DNA of 64,000 bases from Thermaurantimonas sp046299575. Lineage in GTDB: Bacteria; Bacteroidota; Bacteroidia; Flavobacteriales; Schleiferiaceae. Location of the stretch: positions 185,365 to 249,364 of the forward strand of contig NZ_JBKBHX010000004.1 of assembly GCF_046299575.1 (NCBI RefSeq). Reading direction: 5' to 3'. The notes beneath the pieces were generated by a model, which made no database searches, was not told the origin of the DNA, and saw nothing but the letters and a program-made list of their open reading frames with translations. Below are positions 34,715-43,813 of the stretch, in pieces. Every line of letters begins with the position of its first letter. Within the stretch, counting starts at the first letter, position 1. Made by a program: the position numbers and the translations under genes.

Positions 34715-37005
34715 GAGGCATAAAGCAGAGCACATACAGATTTTTCCATTTATTGATTTTTACAGCGGCCATAAGTAGCTGGAGCTGTTCCACCACGCGA
34801 TATGTGCCTGAAGGACAAGCCCTTTTAAAGAAAAACACCATACTGATCAAGGATAAAGGAATAGAAGCCGCCGAACTGGAACCCATCCTAAAACAACAAC
34901 CGAATACTCGCTTGCTCCTGCTTCCGCTTTCTTTGTATATATACAATTGGGGTGGTTTTTTCAAAAAAATAGGAGAGGCCCCTGTACTTTACAATGAATC
35001 CGAAGCCTATCGCTCAAGCCAACAGATGCAACTTTACCTTTTTAATAAAGGCTATTTTTCAGCTCAAGTCGTTCATGAAAAGAAATTTAAAAACAAGCGA
35101 CAAAATAAAGTGGAAGTCTACTACCGTGTGACGCTCAACGAACCTTTTACCGTGTACGATTTCTCAATCAACAATGCGTCTGTGGCGATCGACTCCATGT
35201 TTGCAAATGTTGTGGGATATCCCACCATTAAGCCTGGCACTTTACTCGATTTCAACTATTTAGACCAGTTGAGGGAAAAAATTGCCAGAGACTTTCGAAA
35301 CAATGGGTTTTACGACTTTACAAAAGAATTTATCACATTTGATATCGACACCATCACTACACCACCTCGGCAGGCATCGCTCAGGATGAACATTTTGCCC
35401 AAGCCGGTAAAAGATGGCGATTCGGTGCGCTATGTATCGCTGTATCCTTACAAAATCCAAAGCGTACAAATACATCTTACACCACGGCGTGCAGAGCTGC
35501 GTACTGCACCTATGGAGATCAAACATCGCGGGTACGATTTGTTTATTTATCAAGAAAATATCTTCCATCCAAGGGTTTTTACGGATGCCATTGAATTTCA
35601 ACCCGGGCAGTACTATTCCGAAAACCGCGTGCGCGAAACCTTTAGACATTTAAACAACCTGAAGCTGTTTACAGGAACAGAAATCAATTTCAGACCTAAA
35701 GACCCTTTGAGCGACTTACTTACAGCAGAAGTAAGACTATCGCCCGAAAGCCGACAAGGAATCAGTCTTAGTGCCGAGGGCAGCATATCATCAGGACAGC
35801 GCGGTGTAAGTGGCAGTGTAAGCTGGCTCAACAGAAACACTTTTGGCAAAGGCGAAATCTTCTCTCTATCGCTTACCGGACTACTCGAAGTGCAACTGTC
35901 TCAAGGACAAACAGGTGGATTTAACACGTTGGAAATCGGTGCAGAGGCTGCCGTTACTTTTCCGAGATTTCTCTTGCCTTTTAACACCGAAGGTCTGCTG
36001 CCCAAAAGATTGGAACCTCGCAGTAAACTTTCCACAGGTATCATTCGCCAGCAGCGTTTTCAATTCGACCGCGTGGTGTACCGAGCTGGTCTAAATTACC
36101 AATGGAGAGAAACTTCTCAAAAAACACATCAAATCGATCTGTTGGAGCTGAACTACATCCGCCTATTTAAAATAGACCCCGATTTTGCCCAAAGTGCCTT
36201 TTTGCTGTTTGGCTTTCGCGACAATTTCATCGCTGCCTCACGATATGCCTACACATACAACAGCCAGAAACCCACCTATCAACCTAAAGCACTGTTTTTT
36301 AGAGGATTGATAGAATTGGCTGGGACCGGAATTCTCCCTCTGATCGATGCGCTCTTCGACCTTCCGACAGATGCCAACAACGTGAGCAAACTCTTTGGCG
36401 TAGCTTACGCTCAGTACGTAAAGTTTGAAGCTGACATTCGACGGTATTATTACTTCAACAAAAACAACAGCCTGGCTATTCGCCTCTTTGCCGGCTATAC
36501 GCGCCCATATGGAAATTCGTTTGACACAACTTATGCATTTCAAGCTCCTTTTGAAAAGAGGTACTTCATCGGTGGAGCCAACGATCTGAGGGCATTTCGG
36601 GCTTTTTCGATCGGCCCAGGCACCTCGCCTGCTTCTCTACCCATCAATACGGCTCCCATCAAGCTCTTATCGTCCATCGAATACCGCTTTACCGTGTACA
36701 AAGCTTTTAAATCTGCTCTTTTCCTTGATGTGGGAAATATTTTCTACGAAAACCTGCCTATCAGAGGTACTGATAAAATGGTCAAAGACTTTCATCCGGA
36801 CCAAATACTCACTACCCGAAATTTTTTAAGCGCACTTGCACTTGGTACTGGCCTTGGCTTGCGTTACGACTTCGACTTTTTCATTATTCGGGTAGATATA
36901 GGAATTCCTCTTTACAATCCGGCTTTTCAGTCCGGCAACCGCTGGATTTCGCCTACAGAAGTAAAATACTGGGTGTTTCAACCCGGTTTGGGATTTCCTT
37001 TTTAA
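34711..37005 (+). CDS. TamL-type Omp85 outer-membrane lipoprotein
   Basis: A 764-residue Omp85-superfamily protein. It starts at GTG 34711, overlapping the upstream stop as GTGA. Residues 1-27 are a lipoprotein signal with the anchor Cys in SSWSCSTTRYVPEGQ, a hallmark of Bacteroidota TamL proteins. Several POTRA-like domains follow (to about residue 390), then a D15/bacterial surface antigen barrel with RYFIGGANDLRAFRAFSIGPG and LALGTGLGLRYDFDFFIIRVDIG, ending in Phe. It should insert proteins into, or link, the outer membrane together with a TamB partner. That partner is not adjacent. Confidence 0.88.
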   Translation: MRGIKQSTYRFFHLLIFTAAISSWSCSTTRYVPEGQALLKKNTILIKDKGIEAAELEPILKQQPNTRLLLLPLSLYIYNWGGFFKKIGEAPVLYNESEAYRSSQQMQLYLFNKGYFSAQVVHEKKFKNKRQNKVEVYYRVTLNEPFTVYDFSINNASVAIDSMFANVVGYPTIKPGTLLDFNYLDQLREKIARDFRNNGFYDFTKEFITFDIDTITTPPRQASLRMNILPKPVKDGDSVRYVSLYPYKIQSVQIHLTPRRAELRTAPMEIKHRGYDLFIYQENIFHPRVFTDAIEFQPGQYYSENRVRETFRHLNNLKLFTGTEINFRPKDPLSDLLTAEVRLSPESRQGISLSAEGSISSGQRGVSGSVSWLNRNTFGKGEIFSLSLTGLLEVQLSQGQTGGFNTLEIGAEAAVTFPRFLLPFNTEGLLPKRLEPRSKLSTGIIRQQRFQFDRVVYRAGLNYQWRETSQKTHQIDLLELNYIRLFKIDPDFAQSAFLLFGFRDNFIAASRYAYTYNSQKPTYQPKALFFRGLIELAGTGILPLIDALFDLPTDANNVSKLFGVAYAQYVKFEADIRRYYYFNKNNSLAIRLFAGYTRPYGNSFDTTYAFQAPFEKRYFIGGANDLRAFRAFSIGPGTSPASLPINTAPIKLLSSIEYRFTVYKAFKSALFLDVGNIFYENLPIRGTDKMVKDFHPDQILTTRNFLSALALGTGLGLRYDFDFFIIRVDIGIPLYNPAFQSGNRWISPTEVKYWVFQPGLGFPF

Positions 37006-37015
37006 AACTCTCAGG

Positions 37016-37786
37016 ATGAAACAAATTTTTCGACTATTACTTAAATACATTCCCAGGCCTTGGCTTATCAGAGGCAGTTATTTAGCCAAGGATGTTTTGG
37101 CGCTTTTTATGTACGGCACCCGATACGAAGACCCCATCGATGGGCGCACATACCGCAGCTTGCTGCCATATGGCTATGGCGATCGGCAGCGGCCAAATGT
37201 GCTTGCTCCGGCATCGCTCAGCTTAGAGCGCCATCGCCTCATGTGGATCTACCTGAAGAAACAAACCGACTTTTTCACCGCTCGACTCAAGGTGCTTCAC
37301 ATTGCACCAGAACAATGCTTCTATGGGCGCTTTAAAAAAATGAAAAACCTCGACTACACTACAGCCGATCTCGAATCGCCTTTAGCAGATATGCATTTCG
37401 ACCTGCACGACATTCCCCTGCCTGACAATACCTACGACGTGGTCTTTTGCAACCATGTGCTGGAACACGTAAACGACGACATTCGCTGCATGCAAGAAAT
37501 CAGGCGCATCATGAAGCCAGGCAGCTGGGCCATCATGCAAGTGCCCCTCGATGTAAACCGTTCCGAAACTTTCAGCGACCCTACCATCACCGATCGCGCT
37601 GAGCGCGAACGCATCTTTGGTCAATACGACCACGTACGCGTGTATGGCACAGACTATCCCCACCGATTAGAACAAGCAGGTTTTAAGGTCGAAGTTTTTG
37701 ATGTAAAAAAACACTTAACCCCCGACCAAATCGATCGATTTAGAATTCAGCCCAACGAACTGCTCTATATTGCACGAAAAATTTAA
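37016..37786 (+). CDS. Class I SAM-dependent methyltransferase
   Basis: A 256-residue protein with a methyltransferase type 11 core: VLHIAPEQCFYGRFKK at the motif I position (not the usual GxGxG), YTTADLESPLADM for motif II, and YDVVFCNHVLEHV for motif IV. The same divergent motif I is, as I recall, usual for this Bacteroidota family. The N-terminal 80 residues are a basic extension. Substrate is unknown. It starts 10 bases after tamL, so an envelope or lipid substrate is possible but unproven. Confidence 0.85.
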   Translation: MKQIFRLLLKYIPRPWLIRGSYLAKDVLALFMYGTRYEDPIDGRTYRSLLPYGYGDRQRPNVLAPASLSLERHRLMWIYLKKQTDFFTARLKVLHIAPEQCFYGRFKKMKNLDYTTADLESPLADMHFDLHDIPLPDNTYDVVFCNHVLEHVNDDIRCMQEIRRIMKPGSWAIMQVPLDVNRSETFSDPTITDRAERERIFGQYDHVRVYGTDYPHRLEQAGFKVEVFDVKKHLTPDQIDRFRIQPNELLYIARKI

Positions 37787-37795
37787 CAATTGCAA

Positions 37796-37825
37796 TTTGA
37801 AACATTTCTCATTTGTATAATTTTG
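37796..37825 (+). promoter_or_regulatory. Complete -33/-7 promoter for the first MarR gene
   Basis: TTTG at 37796-37799 and TAATTTTG at 37818-37825, separated by 18 bases, fit the Bacteroidota TTTG-N19-TAnnTTTG pattern closely. The ATG at 37860 follows after 34 bases. Confidence 0.7.
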
Positions 37826-37859
37826 CGCAAAATTTTTTATAATCGCTTGAAACTCTGTC

Positions 37860-38309
37860 ATGAAGCTTGAGGATGAAATAAAACAAAAAACCTTTCCAAA
37901 CGAATTTTCTAAGGCATCTATCAACATTCTGTTTACTTACAGCTATGTCTATGTAAACATTCAAAGGTTTTTGAAAAAATACGGACTAACTCCAGAGCAA
38001 TACAACGTGCTGAGAATACTGCGAGGCCACTATCCTGAGCCGTGTACCATCAATACCATCCAAGACCGAATGCTCAACAAAACATCTAATGCATCGCGTT
38101 TGGTGGATAAACTGGTGGCTAAAAAGCTCGTTGATCGCCAGCAAAATGCCGCTGACCGCCGTCATGTGGATGTAGTTATTAACAAATCCGGAATTCAACT
38201 ATTAGCAGAGCTCGATAAACCCGTGAGTGAACTGCACAAACAGATCGTCCACCTTACAGAATCCGAAGCTCGCTTCCTCAATCAACTGCTTGACAAACTC
38301 AGAGGGTAA
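37860..38309 (+). CDS. MarR family transcriptional regulator
   Basis: A 149-residue winged-helix regulator. The DNA-binding part shows QYNVLRILRG, TINTIQDRMLNKTSNASRLVDKL as the recognition-helix region and the wing DRRHVDVVINKSG. MarR proteins bind as dimers and respond to small phenolic or oxidative signals. It has its own promoter and precedes the TlpA-like gene by 43 bases, so it may regulate itself and the downstream aldehyde dehydrogenase genes; that is inference. Confidence 0.92.
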   Translation: MKLEDEIKQKTFPNEFSKASINILFTYSYVYVNIQRFLKKYGLTPEQYNVLRILRGHYPEPCTINTIQDRMLNKTSNASRLVDKLVAKKLVDRQQNAADRRHVDVVINKSGIQLLAELDKPVSELHKQIVHLTESEARFLNQLLDKLRG

Positions 38310-38352
38310 TTCATCGTATTTTTAACCCTCACATTGCGCAAGGAAACTACGA

Positions 38353-39711
38353 ATGAAACAACTTGTCCTGGCCTTCGCTTTCTTTTGCTATGGTAACACC
38401 TTGGGTCAAATCGTCAGAATATCAGGTACCATTCATGGTCTCAATCCAAGATATGTAGTATTAATGGGCTATTACGGTGTGGAAGAATTTCCAATAGATT
38501 CGGCCTACGTTCAAATGCCAAATGGATCTTTTCAGCTCAGTACAGCTATACCATACATTGGCCTTTATAAGTTGCTGATTGAAAAAGGCCAAAATCGATC
38601 GCCAGATAAGTACATTGATTTAATCCTTAAGCCGAGTGATGATATTTATATAGAGACACATTATCCCTACATTACTGATTCTCTGTCGATTATAAAAGGT
38701 GAAGAGCAACAATATTTTGCGCGATTTACTAAACAGTACAATCAGGTCCAGTACAAAATTTTCTTGCTCGAAGATGTATTTAAAAAATATCCATCGAATG
38801 ACCCTTTTGTGTCGGAAATAACCAAAAACTTGTCTAGGCTTCAATCAGAGAAAAAAAACGTCTTTCAGCGATATCGCGATGCGCGATTTCCAATAGCAAA
38901 TCGTTACATATCCATGTTGCGGCAATGGGATGCCCGAGGAAGCGACTTTTCAAAAGGCTTTTATCAGGGCATTGACATCAGCGATACGCTTTGGGTGCGC
39001 AATCTGCTCCTCCACCAAAAAATTGGGCAGTATTACAACTACCTAATAAGTGAAAATTCAGCTCAAGATTTTAAAAATCTTAACAAAACCTTCATCGACC
39101 AGGTACTTGACCCTTTGAAATCGAACGAATTGCTTTGGAAAAACATCTTTCAGTATCTGGTCAATGCCTATAAAACAATGAATTATCCTGACGCACTTGA
39201 ATATCTGAAGGAGAAGTATTTGACCGACGGCGTATGCGCCAATCCGTCTCAGTCACTTGATATTGACCAAATTTTACAAAGTATAAACGCTCTTAAAGAA
39301 GGTAGCAACTTGCCGGATGCCGCATTGAAAGCTCCCGATGGTTCTGATCAGATATTTCCCAAGGATATTGCGTCGAGTAAAGCTAACTTGCTCATTCTCT
39401 GGAGCAGCGGATGCAGTCATTGCCGTGAAAGCAAGCCTTTTTGGATAGATCTCTACAATCGCTACAAGTACAACGGTTTGACCATTACAGCTCTCCACCT
39501 CGAATCAGATGTGGGTCTCTGGAAAGAAAACATTAAAACATTGCCCTCCGGTTGGATACACCTACACGACTCAAATGGTTGGAACGGCTACGCGAGTGTA
39601 TTAAAAATCTTCGGTACACCTGCCTATGTGCTCTACGATATAGATAAGAGACTCATTTTGAAAACGTACGATTTTAAAGAAGTAGAAGAAAAACTAAAAA
39701 GATTCTTTTGA
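38353..39711 (+). CDS. TlpA-like thioredoxin-fold protein
   Basis: A 452-residue exported protein with a signal peptide ending near LGQ (about residue 19), an N-terminal DUF4369-like beta domain (to about 120), a helical middle, and a C-terminal thioredoxin fold with the redox pair CSHC in LILWSSGCSHCRESKPFW near 350. The cis-Pro loop is GTPAYVLYD. It should act in thiol-disulfide exchange in the periplasm. Its stop TGA directly abuts the ATG of the aldehyde dehydrogenase gene (TGAATG), so the two are co-transcribed. Confidence 0.85.
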   Translation: MKQLVLAFAFFCYGNTLGQIVRISGTIHGLNPRYVVLMGYYGVEEFPIDSAYVQMPNGSFQLSTAIPYIGLYKLLIEKGQNRSPDKYIDLILKPSDDIYIETHYPYITDSLSIIKGEEQQYFARFTKQYNQVQYKIFLLEDVFKKYPSNDPFVSEITKNLSRLQSEKKNVFQRYRDARFPIANRYISMLRQWDARGSDFSKGFYQGIDISDTLWVRNLLLHQKIGQYYNYLISENSAQDFKNLNKTFIDQVLDPLKSNELLWKNIFQYLVNAYKTMNYPDALEYLKEKYLTDGVCANPSQSLDIDQILQSINALKEGSNLPDAALKAPDGSDQIFPKDIASSKANLLILWSSGCSHCRESKPFWIDLYNRYKYNGLTITALHLESDVGLWKENIKTLPSGWIHLHDSNGWNGYASVLKIFGTPAYVLYDIDKRLILKTYDFKEVEEKLKRFF

Positions 39712-41154
39712 ATGGAAACTCTTTTAAACTACATCAATGGACAATGGGCATCCCCCATCAGTGGAAATTATATCGAAAACATTGAGCCTGCAACGGGGGC
39801 CGTGTACAGTCTGATACCTGACGGTGACCAGCGCGATATAGAAGCCGCTGTAAAGGCTGCCAAAGAGGCTTTTGCACAATGGTCAGCCACACCGGCAGTA
39901 GAGCGCAGTCGGATATTGATGAAAATCTCCAATCTCATAGCTGATCAGCTCGACGAGCTCGCCCTGGCCGAAAGCCGCGACAACGGCAAGCCTCTGAAAT
40001 TGGCCAGAACAGTAGACATACCCAGAGCTCGCGACAACTTCGCTTTTTTTGCGACAGCCATTCTGCACACCTCTACCGATACGCACGACATGGGCGAAAC
40101 GGGATTCAACTACACCCTTCGGCAACCTGTTGGAGTAGTTGGTTGCATCAGCCCATGGAATTTACCACTATACCTCTTCACCTGGAAGGTAGCACCTGCC
40201 TTAGCATCCGGATGTACCGTAGTGGCCAAGCCCAGTGAAGTAACCCCATACACTGCCTACCTATTGAGCAAAATCTGCCATGAAGCAGGTTTGCCCCCTG
40301 GAGTGCTCAACATAGTGCATGGCTATGGATACAAGGCTGGTCAGGCCATAGCAGAACATCCGGAAATAAAAGCTATATCCTTTACGGGAGGCACTGCCAC
40401 AGGCAAGAAAATCGCTCAAGCAGCCGCTCCACATTTAAAAAAGCTATCCCTCGAGCTGGGAGGTAAAAATGCTACCATCATCATGGCCGACTGCGACTAT
40501 CAGAAAGCTCTGAGCGCTGCAGTGAGAGCCTCCTTTAGCAATCAAGGACAAATATGCCTCTGTGGCTCTCGAATATTAATTCAACGACCTCTGTACGAAA
40601 AATTTAAAAATGACTTTTTAGACAAAGTGGTCTCTCTGCGCGTGGGCAATCCCTACGATGAAAATACACAAGTAGGAGCAGTAGTCTCAGAGCAACACAT
40701 GCAAAAGGTATTATCTTACATTCAACTCGCCAAAGAAGAAGGCGGCAACATCTTGACAGGTGGCCATCAGGTTACGTTAGATGTACCTTATCAAAACGGC
40801 TACTACATTCAACCTACGGTAATTGACGGACTTTCACCTGCATGCCGCACTAATACCGAAGAAATTTTTGGCCCGGTGGTTACGCTTATGCCCTTCGACA
40901 CAGAAGAAGAAGCCATTCAAATAGCGAATATTACTGAATATGGACTGGCCTGCAGCATTTTTACAACGAATCTCAACACAGCCCATCGCATGGCTCGCTC
41001 CATCGATGCCGGTGTGATCTGGATCAATACATGGCTGCTGCGCGATCTGCGCACACCCTTCGGCGGAATGAAAACAAGTGGACTGGGCCGCGAAGGCGGA
41101 CGTTACGCCCTCGAATTCTTTACAGAACCTAAAAATGTATGCATCGCATACTGA
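39712..41154 (+). CDS. Aldehyde dehydrogenase, 2-aminomuconate/2-hydroxymuconate semialdehyde type
   Basis: A 480-residue NAD-dependent dehydrogenase with the full active site: SPWNLPLYL, SFTGGTATGKK, the base Glu in SLELGGKNATI, and nucleophile Cys in NQGQICLCGSR. The overall sequence is of the ALDH8A1/AmnC/hydroxymuconic-semialdehyde group, which in the kynurenine route oxidises 2-aminomuconate semialdehyde after HaaO and ACMSD. Together with haaO at 21295 this suggests a kynurenine-degrading organism, but 2-hydroxymuconate semialdehyde from catechol cleavage is an equal alternative. Confidence 0.9.
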   Translation: METLLNYINGQWASPISGNYIENIEPATGAVYSLIPDGDQRDIEAAVKAAKEAFAQWSATPAVERSRILMKISNLIADQLDELALAESRDNGKPLKLARTVDIPRARDNFAFFATAILHTSTDTHDMGETGFNYTLRQPVGVVGCISPWNLPLYLFTWKVAPALASGCTVVAKPSEVTPYTAYLLSKICHEAGLPPGVLNIVHGYGYKAGQAIAEHPEIKAISFTGGTATGKKIAQAAAPHLKKLSLELGGKNATIIMADCDYQKALSAAVRASFSNQGQICLCGSRILIQRPLYEKFKNDFLDKVVSLRVGNPYDENTQVGAVVSEQHMQKVLSYIQLAKEEGGNILTGGHQVTLDVPYQNGYYIQPTVIDGLSPACRTNTEEIFGPVVTLMPFDTEEEAIQIANITEYGLACSIFTTNLNTAHRMARSIDAGVIWINTWLLRDLRTPFGGMKTSGLGREGGRYALEFFTEPKNVCIAY

Positions 41155-41184
41155 ATATCATTCTTTCACTCTCATAGTGTTCAA

Positions 41185-41192
41185 TAATTTTG
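41185..41192 (+). promoter_or_regulatory. TAnnTTTG -7 element for the JmjC-like gene
   Basis: TAATTTTG, exact consensus, 20 bases ahead of the GTG at 41213. The upstream -33 position reads TTTC, a partial match. Confidence 0.5.
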
Positions 41193-41212
41193 CTTAATCA
41201 ATTTGATACACC

Positions 41213-42106
41213 GTGGACAAGCTCAATCTGAAACCTGTAGAAGTAGTATATGACATAAGCCTGGAAGAGTTTCACGAAAAGTACCTCTTGCCCGGGAAGC
41301 CAGTGATCCTCAAAAATTACACAAAAAACTGGAAAGCCGTTGATCGCTGGACCTACTCCTACTTGCGCGAAAAAGCAGGCCACATAAAAGTAAAACTCTA
41401 CGGCAAATGGCTGGAAAACAATCCAACAGCCATCGAAATGCCGCCGGTAAAGGAAGTGCCCTTCGGAGAATACTTAGACATGCTCGAGCAAGGGGTACAG
41501 AGCGATTTGAGAATTTTTCTTTTCAACATCTTTAAACACGTGCCCGAGCTGCTCGAAGATTTTGAGTTTACCCCGATTACCACTAATTATCTCAAAGACT
41601 TCCCTTACATGTTCTTCGGTTGCGCCGGCTCCGATGTGCGCCTGCACTACGACATCGACCTCTCCAATGTCTTCATCACTCAATTCTGCGGCACAAAACG
41701 CATTGTACTTTTTGAACAGAGTCAAACCAAATTCCTGTACAAACTGCCCTTTACCACACACAGTGCGGCTGACCTAATGAATGTGGACTTCAGCAAGTAT
41801 CCGGCACTGAAATACGCTGAAGGTTACGAATGCGAAATAAATCACGGCGACACCTTATTTATGCCAAGCGGCATCTGGCACTACATCCAGTACCTCGACG
41901 GTAGTTTTTCGTTGAGCCTCCGATCACTCTCGCCCACAATTCCAGGAAAAATTCAGGGCGCTTACAACGTTTTTGTAATTAGAAAATTAGACGAGCTTTT
42001 AAACAAGTATTACAAAAACTCATGGAGCGATTTCAAGCTCAGACGCGCAATACAAAAAGCCAACGAAATCGTGCGAGAAACTGAGCGCGAACGCAAACAG
42101 GTGTAA
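41213..42106 (+). CDS. JmjC/cupin-like 2-oxoglutarate oxygenase
   Basis: A 297-residue protein of the cupin_8/JmjC class. The Fe(II) ligands fit the HxD motif in RLHYDIDLSNVF near residue 143 and the distal His in PSGIWHYIQYLDG near 223; GTKRIVLFEQSQ lies between. The N-terminal FHEKYLLPGKPVILKN is the usual opening of the family. Such enzymes hydroxylate proteins or small molecules; the target is unknown. The start is GTG 41213, since no ATG precedes the conserved N-terminus. It has its own promoter and is not clearly tied to the aldehyde dehydrogenase. Confidence 0.88.
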   Translation: MDKLNLKPVEVVYDISLEEFHEKYLLPGKPVILKNYTKNWKAVDRWTYSYLREKAGHIKVKLYGKWLENNPTAIEMPPVKEVPFGEYLDMLEQGVQSDLRIFLFNIFKHVPELLEDFEFTPITTNYLKDFPYMFFGCAGSDVRLHYDIDLSNVFITQFCGTKRIVLFEQSQTKFLYKLPFTTHSAADLMNVDFSKYPALKYAEGYECEINHGDTLFMPSGIWHYIQYLDGSFSLSLRSLSPTIPGKIQGAYNVFVIRKLDELLNKYYKNSWSDFKLRRAIQKANEIVRETERERKQV

Positions 42107-42154
42107 AAAACTCCCTGTAAATAGGACTTAAAACAGTTTTGAAAATTCACATGC

Positions 42155-42201
42155 ATCTGGTTCACAAAACATTAGTTTCACTTTCTGTAAGTGAACCAGA
42201 T
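42155..42201. promoter_or_regulatory. Nested inverted repeats upstream of the second MarR gene
   Basis: An 11-base perfect inverted repeat, ATCTGGTTCAC (42155-42165) and GTGAACCAGAT (42191-42201), spans 47 bases. Inside it TTCACTT (42177-42183) can pair with AAGTGAA (42189-42195), so the right arm has two possible partners. ATGCAT flanks both ends (42151-42156 and about 42207-42216). The block ends just before the expected -33 region of the promoter at 42229. It is a candidate operator for the MarR protein encoded downstream. Confidence 0.55.
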
Positions 42202-42228
42202 TCCTTATGCATGCATAGAAAAATTGCG

Positions 42229-42236
42229 TACTTTTG
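42229..42236 (+). promoter_or_regulatory. TAnnTTTG -7 element for MarR-aroB
   Basis: TACTTTTG, exact consensus, giving a leader of about 70 bases before the ATG at 42313. No good -33 element is seen, which would suit an activated or repressed promoter. Confidence 0.5.
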
Positions 42237-42312
42237 GTTTCATAATAAAAATGATTTTTGGGATAAATGTCGGGTAATTTTACATCGATCGTCCAACGCA
42301 TGAGAGAGCTAT

Positions 42313-42771
42313 ATGAAACCGGAAGAAACAATTGACTTTCAAATCAAATTTGCTTGGCAATATATAAGCCGATTTTACAACGATATTGCAGCCAAGTACA
42401 ATACTACCTGGGCAAGTGGAAACGTACTATTGAATATCGATTTGCAAAATGGCACACCAGCCACTGCTCTTGGCCCTAAAATGGGCATGGAAGCTACCAG
42501 CCTCAGCCGAATCCTTAAAAATTTAGAAGCCAAAGGACTCATTACCAGAGAACCTCACCCTACTGATCGCAGGGTAGTAATCATAAAACTAACTCCTGAA
42601 GGCGTGGAAAAGCGAGAGGAGGCCCGTCAGGCCGTAAAAGCCTTCAACACACACATAATGAGCAAATTAACCCCTGAACAGCTCACCGCTTTCTTCCAGG
42701 TAATACAGACAATAGTACGCGAAATCGAAAGCCAAAACATTAAAATATATGCCCAGAAGGTCAAACTTTGA
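42313..42771 (+). CDS. MarR family transcriptional regulator
   Basis: A 152-residue winged-helix regulator with GMEATSLSRILKNLEAKGLI as the recognition-helix region and the wing PTDRRVVIIKLTPEG. In Bacteroidota a MarR gene of this type is often near acyl-CoA or fatty acid genes, but here it overlaps aroB by 23 bases and so is probably co-transcribed with it. A palindromic site upstream suggests autoregulation (inference). Confidence 0.92.
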   Translation: MKPEETIDFQIKFAWQYISRFYNDIAAKYNTTWASGNVLLNIDLQNGTPATALGPKMGMEATSLSRILKNLEAKGLITREPHPTDRRVVIIKLTPEGVEKREEARQAVKAFNTHIMSKLTPEQLTAFFQVIQTIVREIESQNIKIYAQKVKL

Positions 42772-43813
42772 CTCCCTGATTTTAAAAGGCGATGAGGGCT
42801 ATGCTTACCTGAGTGAAAAATTGACCTCTGGCGAATACAGCGAGCTCTTTTTATTGATGGACACCAATACGTTGGACTATTGTCGCGACGATTTCTTTTA
42901 CAAATTGAATGTTGATCTTCCCTTTCACGAAATCGAAGTCGAACCTGGCGAGCAGTGTAAAACCATCGAAATCGCTACACATCTCTGGAGTGAACTGGCT
43001 GAAAATCAGGCTGACCGTAAATCCCTGCTCATCAATCTCGGAGGGGGTTCCGTATCAGACCTTGGTGGATTTGTTGCATCTACCTACAAACGCGGTATTC
43101 CTTACATCAACGTTCCCACTACCCTGCTCTCGATGGTAGATGCAGCCTATGGCGGTAAAACCGGCATTGACTTCGGTGGAATAAAAAATTTGATTGGTAC
43201 CTTCTACCCTCCTCAATTCATTCTAATCGACCCTGAATATACCGCCACGCTCGACGAACGCCAGTTTACCAGTGCTTTTGGCGAAATTTTTAAATACGGA
43301 TTAGCCTTAGATGCTCAGCTATGGGAAGAAGTTAAAAGCAATTTTCCCCATGAACTTGATACACACCTCGAAGATTGGGTGGAAAGATGCCTAAAACTCA
43401 AGCAATCAATCGTTGTGAACGACCCATTAGACCAGGGTGAACGGCAAATTCTCAACGCTGGTCACACCATTGGCCACGCCATGGAAGCATTCCACCTAGA
43501 CAAGCAAGACGAAATCTACCACGGCGAGGCTATAGCCTGGGGGCTCATTGCCGAACTATTCATTTCCTACAGGCTTAAAAATTTTGATTTAAACGAGCTC
43601 GAAAATTTTAAGAAGCTCGTACTCAAATACATTCAACGTCCCTCACTCAATACAGGAGACGTTGAAATCTTACTTGACTATATCTACATGGACAAGAAGA
43701 CCTTGAACTCCATTATATACATGCCTCTGATTACAGCTCCCGGGCGCTATGAAATACAGCAACAGATCGACCCGGAGTTGATTTCGGAAGGATTAATCTA
43801 CATGCTCTCCTGA
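42749..43813 (+). CDS. aroB: 3-dehydroquinate synthase
   Basis: A 354-residue cytoplasmic enzyme converting DAHP to 3-dehydroquinate in the shikimate pathway, using NAD and a metal ion. Motifs include LINLGGGSVSDLGGF, NVPTTLLSMVDAAYGGKTGI, GEIFKYG (metal Glu) and NAGHTIGHAMEA (metal His). The ATG at 42749 overlaps the MarR gene, consistent with coupled translation. Its 3' end overlaps the end of the convergent hutU gene by 21 bases. Confidence 0.97.
   Translation: MPRRSNFDSLILKGDEGYAYLSEKLTSGEYSELFLLMDTNTLDYCRDDFFYKLNVDLPFHEIEVEPGEQCKTIEIATHLWSELAENQADRKSLLINLGGGSVSDLGGFVASTYKRGIPYINVPTTLLSMVDAAYGGKTGIDFGGIKNLIGTFYPPQFILIDPEYTATLDERQFTSAFGEIFKYGLALDAQLWEEVKSNFPHELDTHLEDWVERCLKLKQSIVVNDPLDQGERQILNAGHTIGHAMEAFHLDKQDEIYHGEAIAWGLIAELFISYRLKNFDLNELENFKKLVLKYIQRPSLNTGDVEILLDYIYMDKKTLNSIIYMPLITAPGRYEIQQQIDPELISEGLIYMLS

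Noticed and set aside
42128..42331. 67-codon minus-strand frame in the MarR upstream gap
   Set aside because: It runs through the inverted repeats and promoter, shows no domain, and its start lies inside the MarR coding sequence.
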